Assembly: GCF_040273735.1 (NCBI RefSeq)
Contig: NZ_JBELZM010000001.1
Span: forward strand, 310,001 to 374,000
From: Solibacillus sp040273735
GTDB taxonomy: Bacteria > Bacillota > Bacilli > Bacillales_A > Planococcaceae
DNA length: 64,000 nt
Direction of reading: 5' to 3'
The notes below the pieces were generated by a model. It did no database searches, was not told where the DNA came from, and saw only the letters and a program-made list of their open reading frames with translations. Position 1 is the stretch's first letter, and every line of letters starts with the position of its first letter. Positions 41,635 through 50,692 of the stretch are shown here, in pieces. The position numbers and the translations under genes are program-made.

Positions 41635-43464
41635 GTGGCTGGAAAAATACCCGAACATGTGATTGAACAAATTCGCTCGCAGTCCGATATAGTCGATGTC
41701 ATTAGCGATTATATGCAGTTAACGAAGAGAGGGCGCAACTATTTTGGATTATGTCCATTCCATGGTGAGCAAACACCCTCTTTTTCCGTATCCAGCGATA
41801 AACAGATATTTCACTGTTTTGGCTGTGGGGCAGGAGGAAACGCCATTACTTTTGTAATGGATATGGAACATCTGTCGTTTCCGGATGCACTCATTAAACT
41901 AAGTCAACGTGCGGGAATCCCGCTTGAAATGGAATTGTCGACCGATCAATCGGTGTCGAATTCACCCATTTCAAAAAAAGAGCAGCAAATGCGAGAGGCT
42001 CATACGTTTGCAGTGGAGTTTTATCATCATATTTTAATGAATACAGAAGATGGCGAACCTGCATTAAATTATTTGCTTGAAAGAGGATTTACACGTGAGC
42101 AAATCGAAACACATCAGATAGGATGGGCGTTGCCGAATTGGGACACGCTGTCACTCTTACTGGAGCGCAAAGGATATGATCCTGAAGAAATGGCCGAAAG
42201 CGGTCTTATTATTCGTAAAGATAGTGATGACAGCTACTTTGACCGTTTCCGGGGACGGATTATGTTTCCGATCCGAGATGAAAATGGAAAAACGATTGCA
42301 TTCTCAGGCAGGATTTTAAATTCCGATGGCGAAGATGCTAAGTACTTAAATAGTCCTGAAACGCCGATCTTCCATAAAAGTCAAGTACTTTATAATTTGG
42401 ATAAGGCGCGGGCATCTATTCGTAAATCAAGACAAGTAATTTTAATGGAAGGCTTTATTGATGTTTTAGCAGCAAATCAAGCAGGTATATACAATGCTGT
42501 AGCAACGATGGGTACGTCTCTAACGCCCCAGCATATTACAAAGCTCAAACGCTTAGTTCAGCAAATTACGATTTGCTATGATGGTGATAATGCTGGTTTT
42601 GAGGCTGCCAAGCGTGCTGCACAGATGCTTCATCAAGAACAGATTAAAGTTGAGGTCGCTGTTTTACCAGATAAACTTGATCCGGACGAATATATTCGTA
42701 AACACGGACAAGAGGCATTTAAAAATCAAATAATAGAAAAGCCGCACGCTTATATTGCATTTATGATGATGCATGCGAAACGCGGCAAAAATTTCCAATT
42801 TGAAAATGACACACTTCAATACATTCAAGAAGTTCTGGAAACATTAAAAAATAATACTTCTCCAACTGAACGTGATTTATACATTCGTCAATTGGCAAAT
42901 GAAACAAATATTTCCCAAGAGGCGATCAGTACCCAATTAAGAAAAATGGTCGCGGATAATGTGAAAGAGCAGAAACGCGATCAGAAAATGGTGGAAGAAC
43001 CAACTGCTTTGCTTCAGAGGGAGCGTAAAAAAGACGCAACAGACCGTGCGGAAAGTATACTTTTAGCACATATGTTGCATGATGTAAATATTGTGAATAA
43101 AGTTCTCAGAGAGGGAAATAACGAACCTTTCATCCATGAGGAATATTTATCCGTATTTGTTCGTTTAATTGGTTTTTACGAAGAATATGAAATGGCTGAT
43201 TTCCATCGATTCGTCGAAGTGTTGGATGATCATGATTTACGAAAAATCGTGATGGATGCTGCGTTACTTGAACGTGACCCTGATAATGGTGAAGCGGAGA
43301 TAATTGATTGTTTAAAGCAAATCGAAAAACGCCGATTAGAACTAAAGATTGAACAATTAAAGCACGATCAAAAAGAAGCAGAAAAAATGCATGAGCATAG
43401 ACGAGCACTTGAGATTGCCCAACAGATAATTGCATTAAATAGAAAGATAAAAATGGGCGTTTAA
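41635..43464 (+). CDS. dnaG: DNA primase
   Basis: DnaG makes RNA primers at the replication fork. The 609-residue protein has the CHC2 zinc-binding domain (Cys40, His43, Cys61, Cys64), the TOPRIM core with LMEGFIDVLAA and CYDGDNAG, and a C-terminal helicase-interacting region. GTG is the start, with GGTGA 5 nt upstream. It is followed after 30 nt by sigA, as in the classical macromolecular synthesis operon; the small yqxD gene before dnaG in B. subtilis is absent. Confidence 0.97.
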   Translation: MAGKIPEHVIEQIRSQSDIVDVISDYMQLTKRGRNYFGLCPFHGEQTPSFSVSSDKQIFHCFGCGAGGNAITFVMDMEHLSFPDALIKLSQRAGIPLEMELSTDQSVSNSPISKKEQQMREAHTFAVEFYHHILMNTEDGEPALNYLLERGFTREQIETHQIGWALPNWDTLSLLLERKGYDPEEMAESGLIIRKDSDDSYFDRFRGRIMFPIRDENGKTIAFSGRILNSDGEDAKYLNSPETPIFHKSQVLYNLDKARASIRKSRQVILMEGFIDVLAANQAGIYNAVATMGTSLTPQHITKLKRLVQQITICYDGDNAGFEAAKRAAQMLHQEQIKVEVAVLPDKLDPDEYIRKHGQEAFKNQIIEKPHAYIAFMMMHAKRGKNFQFENDTLQYIQEVLETLKNNTSPTERDLYIRQLANETNISQEAISTQLRKMVADNVKEQKRDQKMVEEPTALLQRERKKDATDRAESILLAHMLHDVNIVNKVLREGNNEPFIHEEYLSVFVRLIGFYEEYEMADFHRFVEVLDDHDLRKIVMDAALLERDPDNGEAEIIDCLKQIEKRRLELKIEQLKHDQKEAEKMHEHRRALEIAQQIIALNRKIKMGV

Positions 43465-43494
43465 CGCGATTTGTTTTTAGAAGGAGGAAGGTTT

Positions 43495-44622
43495 ATGGCG
43501 GACAAGTCAAAACATTCAAAAGATACGGTAGTAAACGGGGTTTCATTAGAACAGGTAAAAAAGCAACTTTTAGCTAAAGCAAAGCAGGTTGGCGAAATGT
43601 CAATGAAGGAAATCTCTGAAACATTAGCATTTTTTGAACTGGAGAATGAAGAGATTTTCAACTTTGCCGATGAAATCGAAAAAAATGATGTAACAGTTGA
43701 AGGAAAAGAAGAATTTGAAGAAGAAGCGCTATCTAAGCAAGAATCAAGCGAAGAAGCATTCGACTTAAATGATTTAAGTGTTCCTCCTGGCGTTAAAATT
43801 AATGACCCGGTACGTATGTATTTAAAAGAAATCGGACGTGTGGATTTACTTTCTGCAGATCAGGAAATCCGTTTAGCGGAACGTATCGAACAAGGTGACG
43901 AAGAAGCACGTAAACGTCTGGCCGAAGCTAACTTACGTCTTGTAGTTTCGATTGCTAAACGCTATGTAGGCCGTGGAATGCTGTTCCTGGATCTTATTCA
44001 GGAAGGTAACATGGGTCTGATCAAAGCGGTTGAAAAATTCGACCACCGTAAAGGGTTCAAGTTCTCGACTTATGCAACTTGGTGGATTCGTCAAGCGATT
44101 ACACGTGCGATTGCAGACCAGGCACGTACAATCCGTATTCCGGTACACATGGTTGAAACGATCAACAAATTAATCCGTGTACAACGTCAGCTTCTTCAGG
44201 ATTTAGGCCGTGAACCTTCTCCAGAGGAAATTGGGGAGGAAATGGATTTAACACCTGAAAAAGTTCGTGAAATTCTAAAAATTGCTCAAGAGCCTGTATC
44301 ATTGGAAACACCGATTGGGGAAGAAGACGATTCGCATTTAGGTGATTTCATTGAAGACTCGGAAGCACAATCTCCTTCTGATCATGCAGCATATGAGTTA
44401 TTGAAGGAACAGTTAGAAGACGTGCTGGATACTTTAACAGACCGTGAAGAAAACGTATTGCGTTTACGATTCGGTTTAGATGATGGCCGTACGCGCACTT
44501 TGGAAGAAGTAGGTAAAGTGTTTGGCGTTACACGTGAACGTATTCGTCAAATCGAGGCGAAAGCATTACGTAAACTACGTCATCCATCTCGCTCAAAACG
44601 CTTAAAAGATTTCTTAGAATAA
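43495..44622 (+). CDS. sigA: Primary sigma factor SigA (RpoD)
   Basis: This is the housekeeping sigma-70 factor. The 375-residue protein has region 1.1, region 1.2 (DPVRMYLKEIGRVDLLS), region 2 (ANLRLVVSIAKRY, DLIQEGNMGLIKAVEKFD, and TYATWWIRQAITRAI for -10 recognition), region 3, and region 4.2 (LEEVGKVFGVTRERIRQIE) for -35 recognition. ATG at 43495 lies 7 nt after AAGGAGG; the ATG at 43471 precedes that site. A terminator follows. Confidence 0.98.
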   Translation: MADKSKHSKDTVVNGVSLEQVKKQLLAKAKQVGEMSMKEISETLAFFELENEEIFNFADEIEKNDVTVEGKEEFEEEALSKQESSEEAFDLNDLSVPPGVKINDPVRMYLKEIGRVDLLSADQEIRLAERIEQGDEEARKRLAEANLRLVVSIAKRYVGRGMLFLDLIQEGNMGLIKAVEKFDHRKGFKFSTYATWWIRQAITRAIADQARTIRIPVHMVETINKLIRVQRQLLQDLGREPSPEEIGEEMDLTPEKVREILKIAQEPVSLETPIGEEDDSHLGDFIEDSEAQSPSDHAAYELLKEQLEDVLDTLTDREENVLRLRFGLDDGRTRTLEEVGKVFGVTRERIRQIEAKALRKLRHPSRSKRLKDFLE

Positions 44623-44633
44623 GCTAAACAGGG

Positions 44634-44671
44634 AAAAGATGAAGGAGTATATTACTCTTCATCTTTTTTTG
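44634..44671 (+). terminator. Terminator of dnaG-sigA
   Basis: Stem AAAAGATGAA / TTCATCTTTT extended by GAGTA/TTACTC pairing, then seven T. Confidence 0.88.
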
Positions 44672-44792
44672 TGTAAATATATCAGGTAATTACTATTTTC
44701 CAAGAATAATGGTATTGCTTTTTACCGATGATGTTCATTCAGGAATTATTTACAATATGAATAGCATATAAATACAGATTTGGAGCGAAACG

Positions 44793-45347
44793 ATGTCAAA
44801 TCCTAAAAAACAAATTATTATGAATGAAATTACATTTTGGAAACAAAACAAAATGTTACCGGAACATTATTGCGATTTTTTGATGACCCTTTATTCGGAA
44901 GGAAACCATCAAGAAGAGATTGCAGGGAAATCCAAAAATGCAGTCATAAATGTCGAAAAACGCAGAAACCGCATTGTATCGATGTTCTTCCCGATCAGTG
45001 CAATTGTTATTTTGTTGCTGCTGTTTACGATACAGTTCGAATGGGTTGTCATTTCAGTTGCCGCTGTATTTGCAGCAGGCTCTCTGATCGGGGCTATCTA
45101 TTTTGCAAAAAGAAATCATCTAATGGCAGTGATGCTTCAGCTGGCGACCGCTTTATCCATTTTAGGTGTGACATTGAAAGTGAGTACAACGTATTTCGCC
45201 GGCAACAATGAAATGCTTTATATAATCCTTATTGTAAACTGTGTATTTTGGCTTTTAAGCGGCTTCATACTGAAGATTATTTATTTTACGATTTCAGGCA
45301 TTCTTGGTTTAATTGCCATCATTAGTGCATGGATCTATTTTCTATAG
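44793..45347 (+). CDS. Multi-pass membrane protein of unknown function
   Basis: The 184-residue protein has a cytoplasmic N-terminal helix-rich segment (EITFWKQNKMLPEHYCDFL, then MTLYSEG) reminiscent of DUF2157-type N-termini, followed by about five membrane helices from residue 62 to the end. A weak GGAGCGAAACG site precedes the ATG. It lies alone between two terminators. I cannot name a function. Confidence 0.65.
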   Translation: MSNPKKQIIMNEITFWKQNKMLPEHYCDFLMTLYSEGNHQEEIAGKSKNAVINVEKRRNRIVSMFFPISAIVILLLLFTIQFEWVVISVAAVFAAGSLIGAIYFAKRNHLMAVMLQLATALSILGVTLKVSTTYFAGNNEMLYIILIVNCVFWLLSGFILKIIYFTISGILGLIAIISAWIYFL

Positions 45348-45386
45348 GAAACCTAAAATAATACATACACCCTATACTATTCTTTT

Positions 45387-45431
45387 AAGCTATGCGGAAG
45401 TCGTGGAACTTTTATGCATAGCTTTTTTTGT
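45387..45431 (+). terminator. Terminator of the membrane protein gene
   Basis: Perfect 9-bp stem AAGCTATGC / GCATAGCTT, 20-nt loop, then seven T. Confidence 0.8.
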
Positions 45432-45536
45432 GACCGTTTTACAAAATACTCTGCAAAATACATATATTTTCTGTAAAAATACATATTTTTAGATTACAAT
45501 AGAATTGAAATGAAATAGGCTGAGAGGATGAATGGT

Positions 45537-46673
45537 ATGCATTTTGATTTGACAACAGAGCAAGCGATGTTACAAAAGATGATACGTGAGTTTTCCGATG
45601 AAGTAGTGGCACCAGGAGCAGTCGAGCGCGATAAAACGAAAGCCTTCCCAGTAGAAATTTTTAAAGAACTTTCCAATATGGGCATTATGGGTCTGCCTTT
45701 TCCTGAACAATATGGCGGGGCGGGTGCAGATACAATCAGCTTTGCAATCGTTACAGAAGAGTTAAGCCGTACATGTGCTTCGACAGGAATTACATATTCG
45801 GCTCATATTTCATTAGGCGGTGCACCTTTACACTTATTCGGTACGGAGGCGCAGAAGGAAAAATACTTAACGCCGATCTGTACGGGTGAATCATTCGGCG
45901 CATTTGGTTTAACAGAGCCTAATGCCGGTTCTGATGCAGGTGGTACAGAAACTGCCGCTGTGTTGGATAATGGAGAATTTGTCATTAACGGGTCGAAAGT
46001 TTTTATTACTAATGCAAGTTATGCCAAACATTTAGCGTTAACAGCTATTACAAATCGGGATGGAAACAAAAAAGAAATTAGCGCCATTATAGTCCCGACT
46101 GATGCAAAAGGATTTACGATAAAGTCGAAATACGAAAAGATGGGCCTGAATGCCTCGAATACAACAGAATTGATTTTAGAAAATGTCCAAGTGCCGGAAG
46201 AGAACTTGCTTGGGGTCCGGGGAAATGGCTTTAAACAGTTTTTAACGACGCTGGACGGCGGCAGGATCGGTATTGCGGCAATGGCTGTTGGAATCGCACA
46301 GGGCGCATTAAATAAAGCCGTTCAATATGCAAAAGAACGCAAGCAATTCGGAAAGGCGCTGGCGGAGTTTCAGGCAACGCAGTTTAAATTGGCTGATATG
46401 GAGGTAAAAATACAATTAGCGCGGACATTTGTATACAAAGCGGCATGGCTGAAAGATCAGGGACGTCCATTCGGAAAAGAAGCTGCTATCGCAAAATACT
46501 ATGCTTCCGAGATGGCAATGGAAGTTTGCGATGAAGCAATTCAAATTCATGGCGGCTACGGCTATATGAAAGAGTATGAAGTAGAGCGCTTTTTACGTGA
46601 TGCAAAACTTTTGGAAATCGGTGAAGGAACATCTGAAGTACAGAAAATGGTAATTGCAAGACATATATTATGA
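45537..46673 (+). CDS. Acyl-CoA dehydrogenase (short-chain type)
   Basis: The 378-residue homotetrameric-type ACAD transfers electrons from an acyl-CoA to ETF. It has all the standard motifs in one chain: AFGLTEPNAGSDAGG, KERKQFGKALAEFQ, IQIHGGYGYMKEYEVER and IGEGTSEVQ with the catalytic Glu. This contrasts with the split pair at 29743-31934. ATG at 45537 lies 9 nt after GAGAGG; the ATG at 45528 is too close. It resembles butyryl- or short branched-chain enzymes. It is monocistronic, inserted between sigA and cccA. Confidence 0.9.
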   Translation: MHFDLTTEQAMLQKMIREFSDEVVAPGAVERDKTKAFPVEIFKELSNMGIMGLPFPEQYGGAGADTISFAIVTEELSRTCASTGITYSAHISLGGAPLHLFGTEAQKEKYLTPICTGESFGAFGLTEPNAGSDAGGTETAAVLDNGEFVINGSKVFITNASYAKHLALTAITNRDGNKKEISAIIVPTDAKGFTIKSKYEKMGLNASNTTELILENVQVPEENLLGVRGNGFKQFLTTLDGGRIGIAAMAVGIAQGALNKAVQYAKERKQFGKALAEFQATQFKLADMEVKIQLARTFVYKAAWLKDQGRPFGKEAAIAKYYASEMAMEVCDEAIQIHGGYGYMKEYEVERFLRDAKLLEIGEGTSEVQKMVIARHIL

Positions 46674-46823
46674 TAGAAATAGCAAATTGGTAAAATTGTT
46701 ACAAAGCTAGTAAAACTTGTTCGTAAAGTCTTTCAGTTTTCTATAGAATCAAGTACAATTAATATTGTTTACTAGGCAAATGTCTAGCATGAAATAGAAT
46801 ATTTAATGAGGGAGGGGAACGCA

Positions 46824-47162
46824 ATGAGAAACAATCCACTTATTCCTTACGTACTTATCATGGCATTCGGTATCGGACTAATTTTCTTCATGTCATTTGA
46901 GGGTGCAGCTGATAAAAACAGTGCGGACGGCGAACATTCAGGGGAAACTGCTGAATTAAATGGTGAAGATATTGCTCAAAAGAACTGTATTTCGTGCCAC
47001 GGTGGTGATTTGACGGGTGGTGGAGGTCCTTCAATCGTTGGATTAGATGCTGAGCATATTAAAGACTACGCATTAAATGGTTCGGAAAACGGCGCTATGC
47101 CGCCAATTCTTAATAACGAAGCAGAAGCGGATGCAGTAGCAGAGTATATTTCAGGTTTATAA
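46824..47162 (+). CDS. cccA: Membrane-anchored cytochrome c-550 (CccA-like)
   Basis: This small electron-transfer protein has an N-terminal membrane anchor (residues 6-24), a Gly/Glu/Asp linker, and a cytochrome c domain with the heme site CISCH (55-59) and axial Met in GAMPP. Total length is 112 residues, close to B. subtilis CccA (120), which also lies downstream of sigA. ATG at 46824 follows GAGGGAGGGGAACG. It sits on the outer face of the membrane and passes electrons to the terminal oxidases. Confidence 0.9.
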   Translation: MRNNPLIPYVLIMAFGIGLIFFMSFEGAADKNSADGEHSGETAELNGEDIAQKNCISCHGGDLTGGGGPSIVGLDAEHIKDYALNGSENGAMPPILNNEAEADAVAEYISGL

Positions 47163-47288
47163 TGAATAGCCAAGTGCAGAAATGGAGTGATCCTGTTCTG
47201 CACTTTTTTGTATTCTGGAAAGAGACGTTTATGTAAAAGTTCTATATAATAGGGGTAGTTTGTGATATAGAAAAGAGGATATATAAAT

Positions 47289-47984
47289 ATGAACGCACAA
47301 AAACTTTCAAAACGACTTGAAACGGTCGCTTCATTTGTCCCCACAGGAGCAATTGTAGCTGATATCGGAAGTGACCATGCCTATTTACCATGTTATTTAG
47401 TGCATAAAGGAATTGCTGCACGTGCAGTAGCGGGCGAGGTTGTAAAAGGACCTTATGAATCAGCCGTAAAACAAGTTCGCACTGAAGGCTTAACAGATAA
47501 AATTACAGTGCGCATGGCAGATGGACTGGCTGCTGTTGAAGAAGCGGATGAAATTACAGCTGTAACGATTGCAGGGATGGGCGGACCATTAATTGTGTCC
47601 ATTTTAGAAAAGCATCCACAAGCTTTAAAAACGGTAACCCGTTTAATTTTACAGCCGAATATTCATGCAAAAGCGATCCGTGAATGGGCAATTGCTAATG
47701 GCTGGGCAATCCAGGATGAGGTCATTTTAGAAGAGGACGGTAAAATTTATGAGGTCCTAGTATTACAGCGCGGGGAAATGAAATTAAATGAAGCGCAAAC
47801 ATTGCTTGGGCCAAAGCTGATGGAAACGAAAGTACCTGTTTTCATTGAAAAGTGGTCACGTGAAATCGCAAATTGGCAACGTGTTCAACAAGCAATTTCA
47901 GAAGCGGAAAAAACACCTGAAAATCAGGAAAAGTATGAACAACTAACACATTACATTAAAATGGTACAGGAGGCGATTGCGTGA
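47289..47984 (+). CDS. trmK: tRNA (adenine-22-N1)-methyltransferase TrmK
   Basis: TrmK methylates A22 in tRNA using SAM. The 231-residue protein has a class I Rossmann methyltransferase domain (VADIGSDHAYLPCYLV, then AVTIAGMGGPLIV as the catalytic-loop region) and a C-terminal coiled-coil helical domain. The gene overlaps yqfO by 4 nt. The pair is conserved in Firmicutes. Confidence 0.94.
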   Translation: MNAQKLSKRLETVASFVPTGAIVADIGSDHAYLPCYLVHKGIAARAVAGEVVKGPYESAVKQVRTEGLTDKITVRMADGLAAVEEADEITAVTIAGMGGPLIVSILEKHPQALKTVTRLILQPNIHAKAIREWAIANGWAIQDEVILEEDGKIYEVLVLQRGEMKLNEAQTLLGPKLMETKVPVFIEKWSREIANWQRVQQAISEAEKTPENQEKYEQLTHYIKMVQEAIA

Positions 47985-49102
47985 AATCCGTAAATGGCAA
48001 CGAGATTATCCAATTATTTGAATCATGGTCACCTAAAAAATATGCATGCATGCCGAATGACCCCATCGGATTGGCCATTGGTACGTTAAATAAGCCAGTT
48101 ACAAGAGTGCTTGTAACACTGGACGTGACACATGAAGTCGTTGATGAGGCAATCGACAACGGCTGCGAGCTTATTATTGCACATCACCCGCCAATCTTCA
48201 TGAAGCTCTCGAACTTGCGTACAGATAATCCGAAAGGTGCACTGTATGAAAAGTGTCTGAAAAATGATATTGCAGTGTATGCAGCGCACACGAATCTCGA
48301 TGTAGCGCCGGGCGGAGTCAATGATTTACTGGCAGATGCTTTACAACTGGAAAATCGTAAAATTCTGGATGTGTCCTTCGAAGAAAAAATGATGAAGCTA
48401 GCTGTCTTCGTACCTACCGATGATGCAGACGCTTTGCGTGATGTACTTGCTAAAGCCGGAGCCGGTAATTTAGGCCACTATGAGGCGTGCAGCTATACAT
48501 TGCAAGGTAAAGGCCGTTTCCGTGCAACAGAAGGAGCAGATCCGGCTGTAGGGGAGATCGGCGAGCTTCACATCGAGGAAGAGGAAAAGGTGGAAGTCGT
48601 ATTTCCGCAATCGATGAAAAATAAAATATTAAAGGCGATGCTTAACAGCCACCCGTATGAAGAGCCTGCATATGATTTGTTTACGATGGATGTTGACACG
48701 AATGAACAAGGACTTGGCCGAATCGGTAAGTTAAAACAACCGATGACATTACGGGAATTTGCCGGGTTTGTGAAAGTGCAGCTGGACGTGCCTTGTCTGC
48801 GTGCAGTTGGCCCCCTTGATCGTATTGTCCAGAAGGTTGCAGTTGTCGGAGGAGACGGCAATAAATATATTCGCACTGCAAAATTTGCAGGGGCAGATGT
48901 ATTTGTAACAGGTGATATCGGCTTCCACATGGCACAGGATGCAGAAGTGGATGGCTTAAGCATTATTGATCCGGGTCATCATGTTGAAAAGGTCATGATT
49001 AAAGGTGTTGCAGAAAAAATGACTTCTTTATGTGCGGATCAAAAGTTACCAGTTGAATTTATCCAGTCTAAAATCAACACAGAACCGTTCCAGTTTATTT
49101 AA
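47981..49102 (+). CDS. yqfO: Nif3-like dinuclear metal centre protein YqfO
   Basis: The 373-residue protein belongs to the NIF3 family (GTP cyclohydrolase I type 2-like fold) with two metal-binding halves, CELIIAHHPPIF near residue 65 and DVFVTGDIGFHMAQD plus DPGHHVEK near the C-terminus. A PII/CutA-like insertion lies between them (about 130-235, MKLAVFVPTDDADALRDVLA). The biological role is unsettled. GTG starts inside the trmK stop. A bidirectional terminator follows. Confidence 0.92.
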   Translation: MKSVNGNEIIQLFESWSPKKYACMPNDPIGLAIGTLNKPVTRVLVTLDVTHEVVDEAIDNGCELIIAHHPPIFMKLSNLRTDNPKGALYEKCLKNDIAVYAAHTNLDVAPGGVNDLLADALQLENRKILDVSFEEKMMKLAVFVPTDDADALRDVLAKAGAGNLGHYEACSYTLQGKGRFRATEGADPAVGEIGELHIEEEEKVEVVFPQSMKNKILKAMLNSHPYEEPAYDLFTMDVDTNEQGLGRIGKLKQPMTLREFAGFVKVQLDVPCLRAVGPLDRIVQKVAVVGGDGNKYIRTAKFAGADVFVTGDIGFHMAQDAEVDGLSIIDPGHHVEKVMIKGVAEKMTSLCADQKLPVEFIQSKINTEPFQFI

Positions 49103-49115
49103 TGTGAAAATCAAA

Positions 49116-49151
49116 AAGCCCATTTTTCTCGAGTGAGAGAAAAATGGGCTT
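49116..49151. terminator. Bidirectional terminator between yqfO and dctA
   Basis: Perfect 15-bp stem AAGCCCATTTTTCTC / GAGAAAAATGGGCTT with a 6-nt loop. The T-run is best on the minus strand, serving dctA. Confidence 0.85.
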
Positions 49152-49185
49152 ATATTTAAGAGTTTTCGCCTTATTATTGAAATTT

Positions 49186-50439
49186 CTAGTTACGTACAGG
49201 AATCGCCTTTGCAGCCATTTCCTCGTCAAAGTCATTTTCGGATTTTGCCACTACGACACATGCTACACCATTACCAATAATGTTTGTTACAGCACGAGCT
49301 TCAGACATGAAACGGTCAACCCCGATTAATAGAGCAATACCTTCAAGCGGTACCATAGGGAATGCGGCTAATGTTGCAGCTAGAGTAATGAATCCCGACC
49401 CTGTTACACCTGCTGCCCCTTTTGAAGTAATCATTAATACCCCAAGAAGTGTGATAATTTCTAGCCAGGATAAATCAACACCATATGCCTGTGCGATGAA
49501 TAATGCTGCCATCGATAAGTAAATAGAAGTCCCGTCCAAGTTGAAGGAGTATCCGGTAGGTACAACTAATCCTACTACTTGCTTCCCGCAACCATAGTTT
49601 TCTAACTTTCGCATCATCGCTGGTAAAGCCGATTCGGAAGAAGATGTACCGATTACGATAAAAATTTCTTCCTTAATATAGGCAATGAAGCGGAAAATGT
49701 TGAAGTTAAAGTACTTCGCAATTAAACCAAGCACGACTACAACAAACAGGAACATTGTAATATATACTGCGGCCATTAAAAGACCAAGAGATTTTAATGA
49801 ACCTAAACCGAAATTACCAATTGTGTAAGCCATTGCACCGAACGCACCAATAGGCGAGAATTTCATTACAATCCCCACGATTTTGAAGAAAATTTCAGAT
49901 ACTTGTTCAAAAAATGTTATTACAGGACGCGTTTTTTCGCCTAAAGATGCCGCAGCAATACCGAATAGTACAGCAGCAAATAAAGTTGGAAGTAAAGCAC
50001 CTTCAGCTAATGCACCAACAAAATTTTCAGGAATAATATCGTAAATGAATCCGCTTAAACCAGCTTCACTATTTTCTTCAGCAGCAGTTGTATATTTCGA
50101 AATATCCGTTTCTCCAGCTTTAGATGTATCGATTCCAGCCCCTGCATTTATGACAACAGCTACCATAATACCAATTGCAAGAGCGATTGTTGATACAATT
50201 TCGAAGTAAAGTAATGCTTTACCACCGATTTTACCAACCTTTTTCATATCACCCATGCCACCAATACCAATAACAACCGTTAAGAAGATAATTGGAGCGA
50301 TCAACATTTTAATTAATTTAATAAATAAGTCAGCTAAAATTTTAAGACTTGCGCCGAATTCTGGCCAAAATGCACCGACGATAACGCCAAGAATGATGGC
50401 GATAATTACTTGGACTGTTAGATTTTTTAGTAATTTCAA
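49186..50439 (-). CDS. dctA: C4-dicarboxylate:cation symporter DctA (DAACS family)
   Basis: This transporter imports succinate, fumarate or malate with protons or sodium. The 417-residue protein tracks E. coli DctA closely through the family motifs GTSSSESALP, PTGYSFNLDGTSIYL, SKGAAGVTGSGFI and GVDRFMSEARAVTN; glutamate carriers of the same family differ in these loops. About eight membrane helices and two re-entrant loops are expected. It starts with TTG, supported by GAGGGGGA upstream. It lies next to the dctB-dctS-dctR sensing genes, as DctP does in B. subtilis. A cre-like site lies in its leader. Confidence 0.88.
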   Translation of the reverse strand: MKLLKNLTVQVIIAIILGVIVGAFWPEFGASLKILADLFIKLIKMLIAPIIFLTVVIGIGGMGDMKKVGKIGGKALLYFEIVSTIALAIGIMVAVVINAGAGIDTSKAGETDISKYTTAAEENSEAGLSGFIYDIIPENFVGALAEGALLPTLFAAVLFGIAAASLGEKTRPVITFFEQVSEIFFKIVGIVMKFSPIGAFGAMAYTIGNFGLGSLKSLGLLMAAVYITMFLFVVVVLGLIAKYFNFNIFRFIAYIKEEIFIVIGTSSSESALPAMMRKLENYGCGKQVVGLVVPTGYSFNLDGTSIYLSMAALFIAQAYGVDLSWLEIITLLGVLMITSKGAAGVTGSGFITLAATLAAFPMVPLEGIALLIGVDRFMSEARAVTNIIGNGVACVVVAKSENDFDEEMAAKAIPVRN

Positions 50440-50465
50440 TTTTGCTTCCCCCTCTAATTTATCTA

Positions 50466-50479
50466 TGGTAACGTTTACA
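50466..50479 (-). promoter_or_regulatory. Probable cre (CcpA) site in the dctA leader
   Basis: The minus strand reads TGTAAACGTTACCA, one mismatch from TGWAANCGNTNWCA, 27 nt before the dctA start. Catabolite repression of C4-dicarboxylate uptake would make sense. Confidence 0.6.
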
Positions 50480-50641
50480 TTTGCAATAATAACGTAGGAT
50501 TATTCGGAATATTTATTTTGTTGATAAAAAACATATCGTTCATTTTGGTCAATTTTTACTGCAATGATCTGAAACATTGATATAGCAAGGGTTTGCTTTG
50601 TTATAATACTGTTATAAAAGTTGAAGGTTTTGTACTATAAC

Positions 50642-50674
50642 AAAAAGAAAGACTACTTATTTTCATAAGTAGTC
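50642..50674 (-). terminator. Terminator of dctB
   Basis: Perfect 10-bp stem GACTACTTAT / ATAAGTAGTC with a 4-nt loop. On the minus strand it is followed by TTTCTTTTTG. Confidence 0.85.
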
Positions 50675-50692
50675 GAATATTGTTTATTTTGT

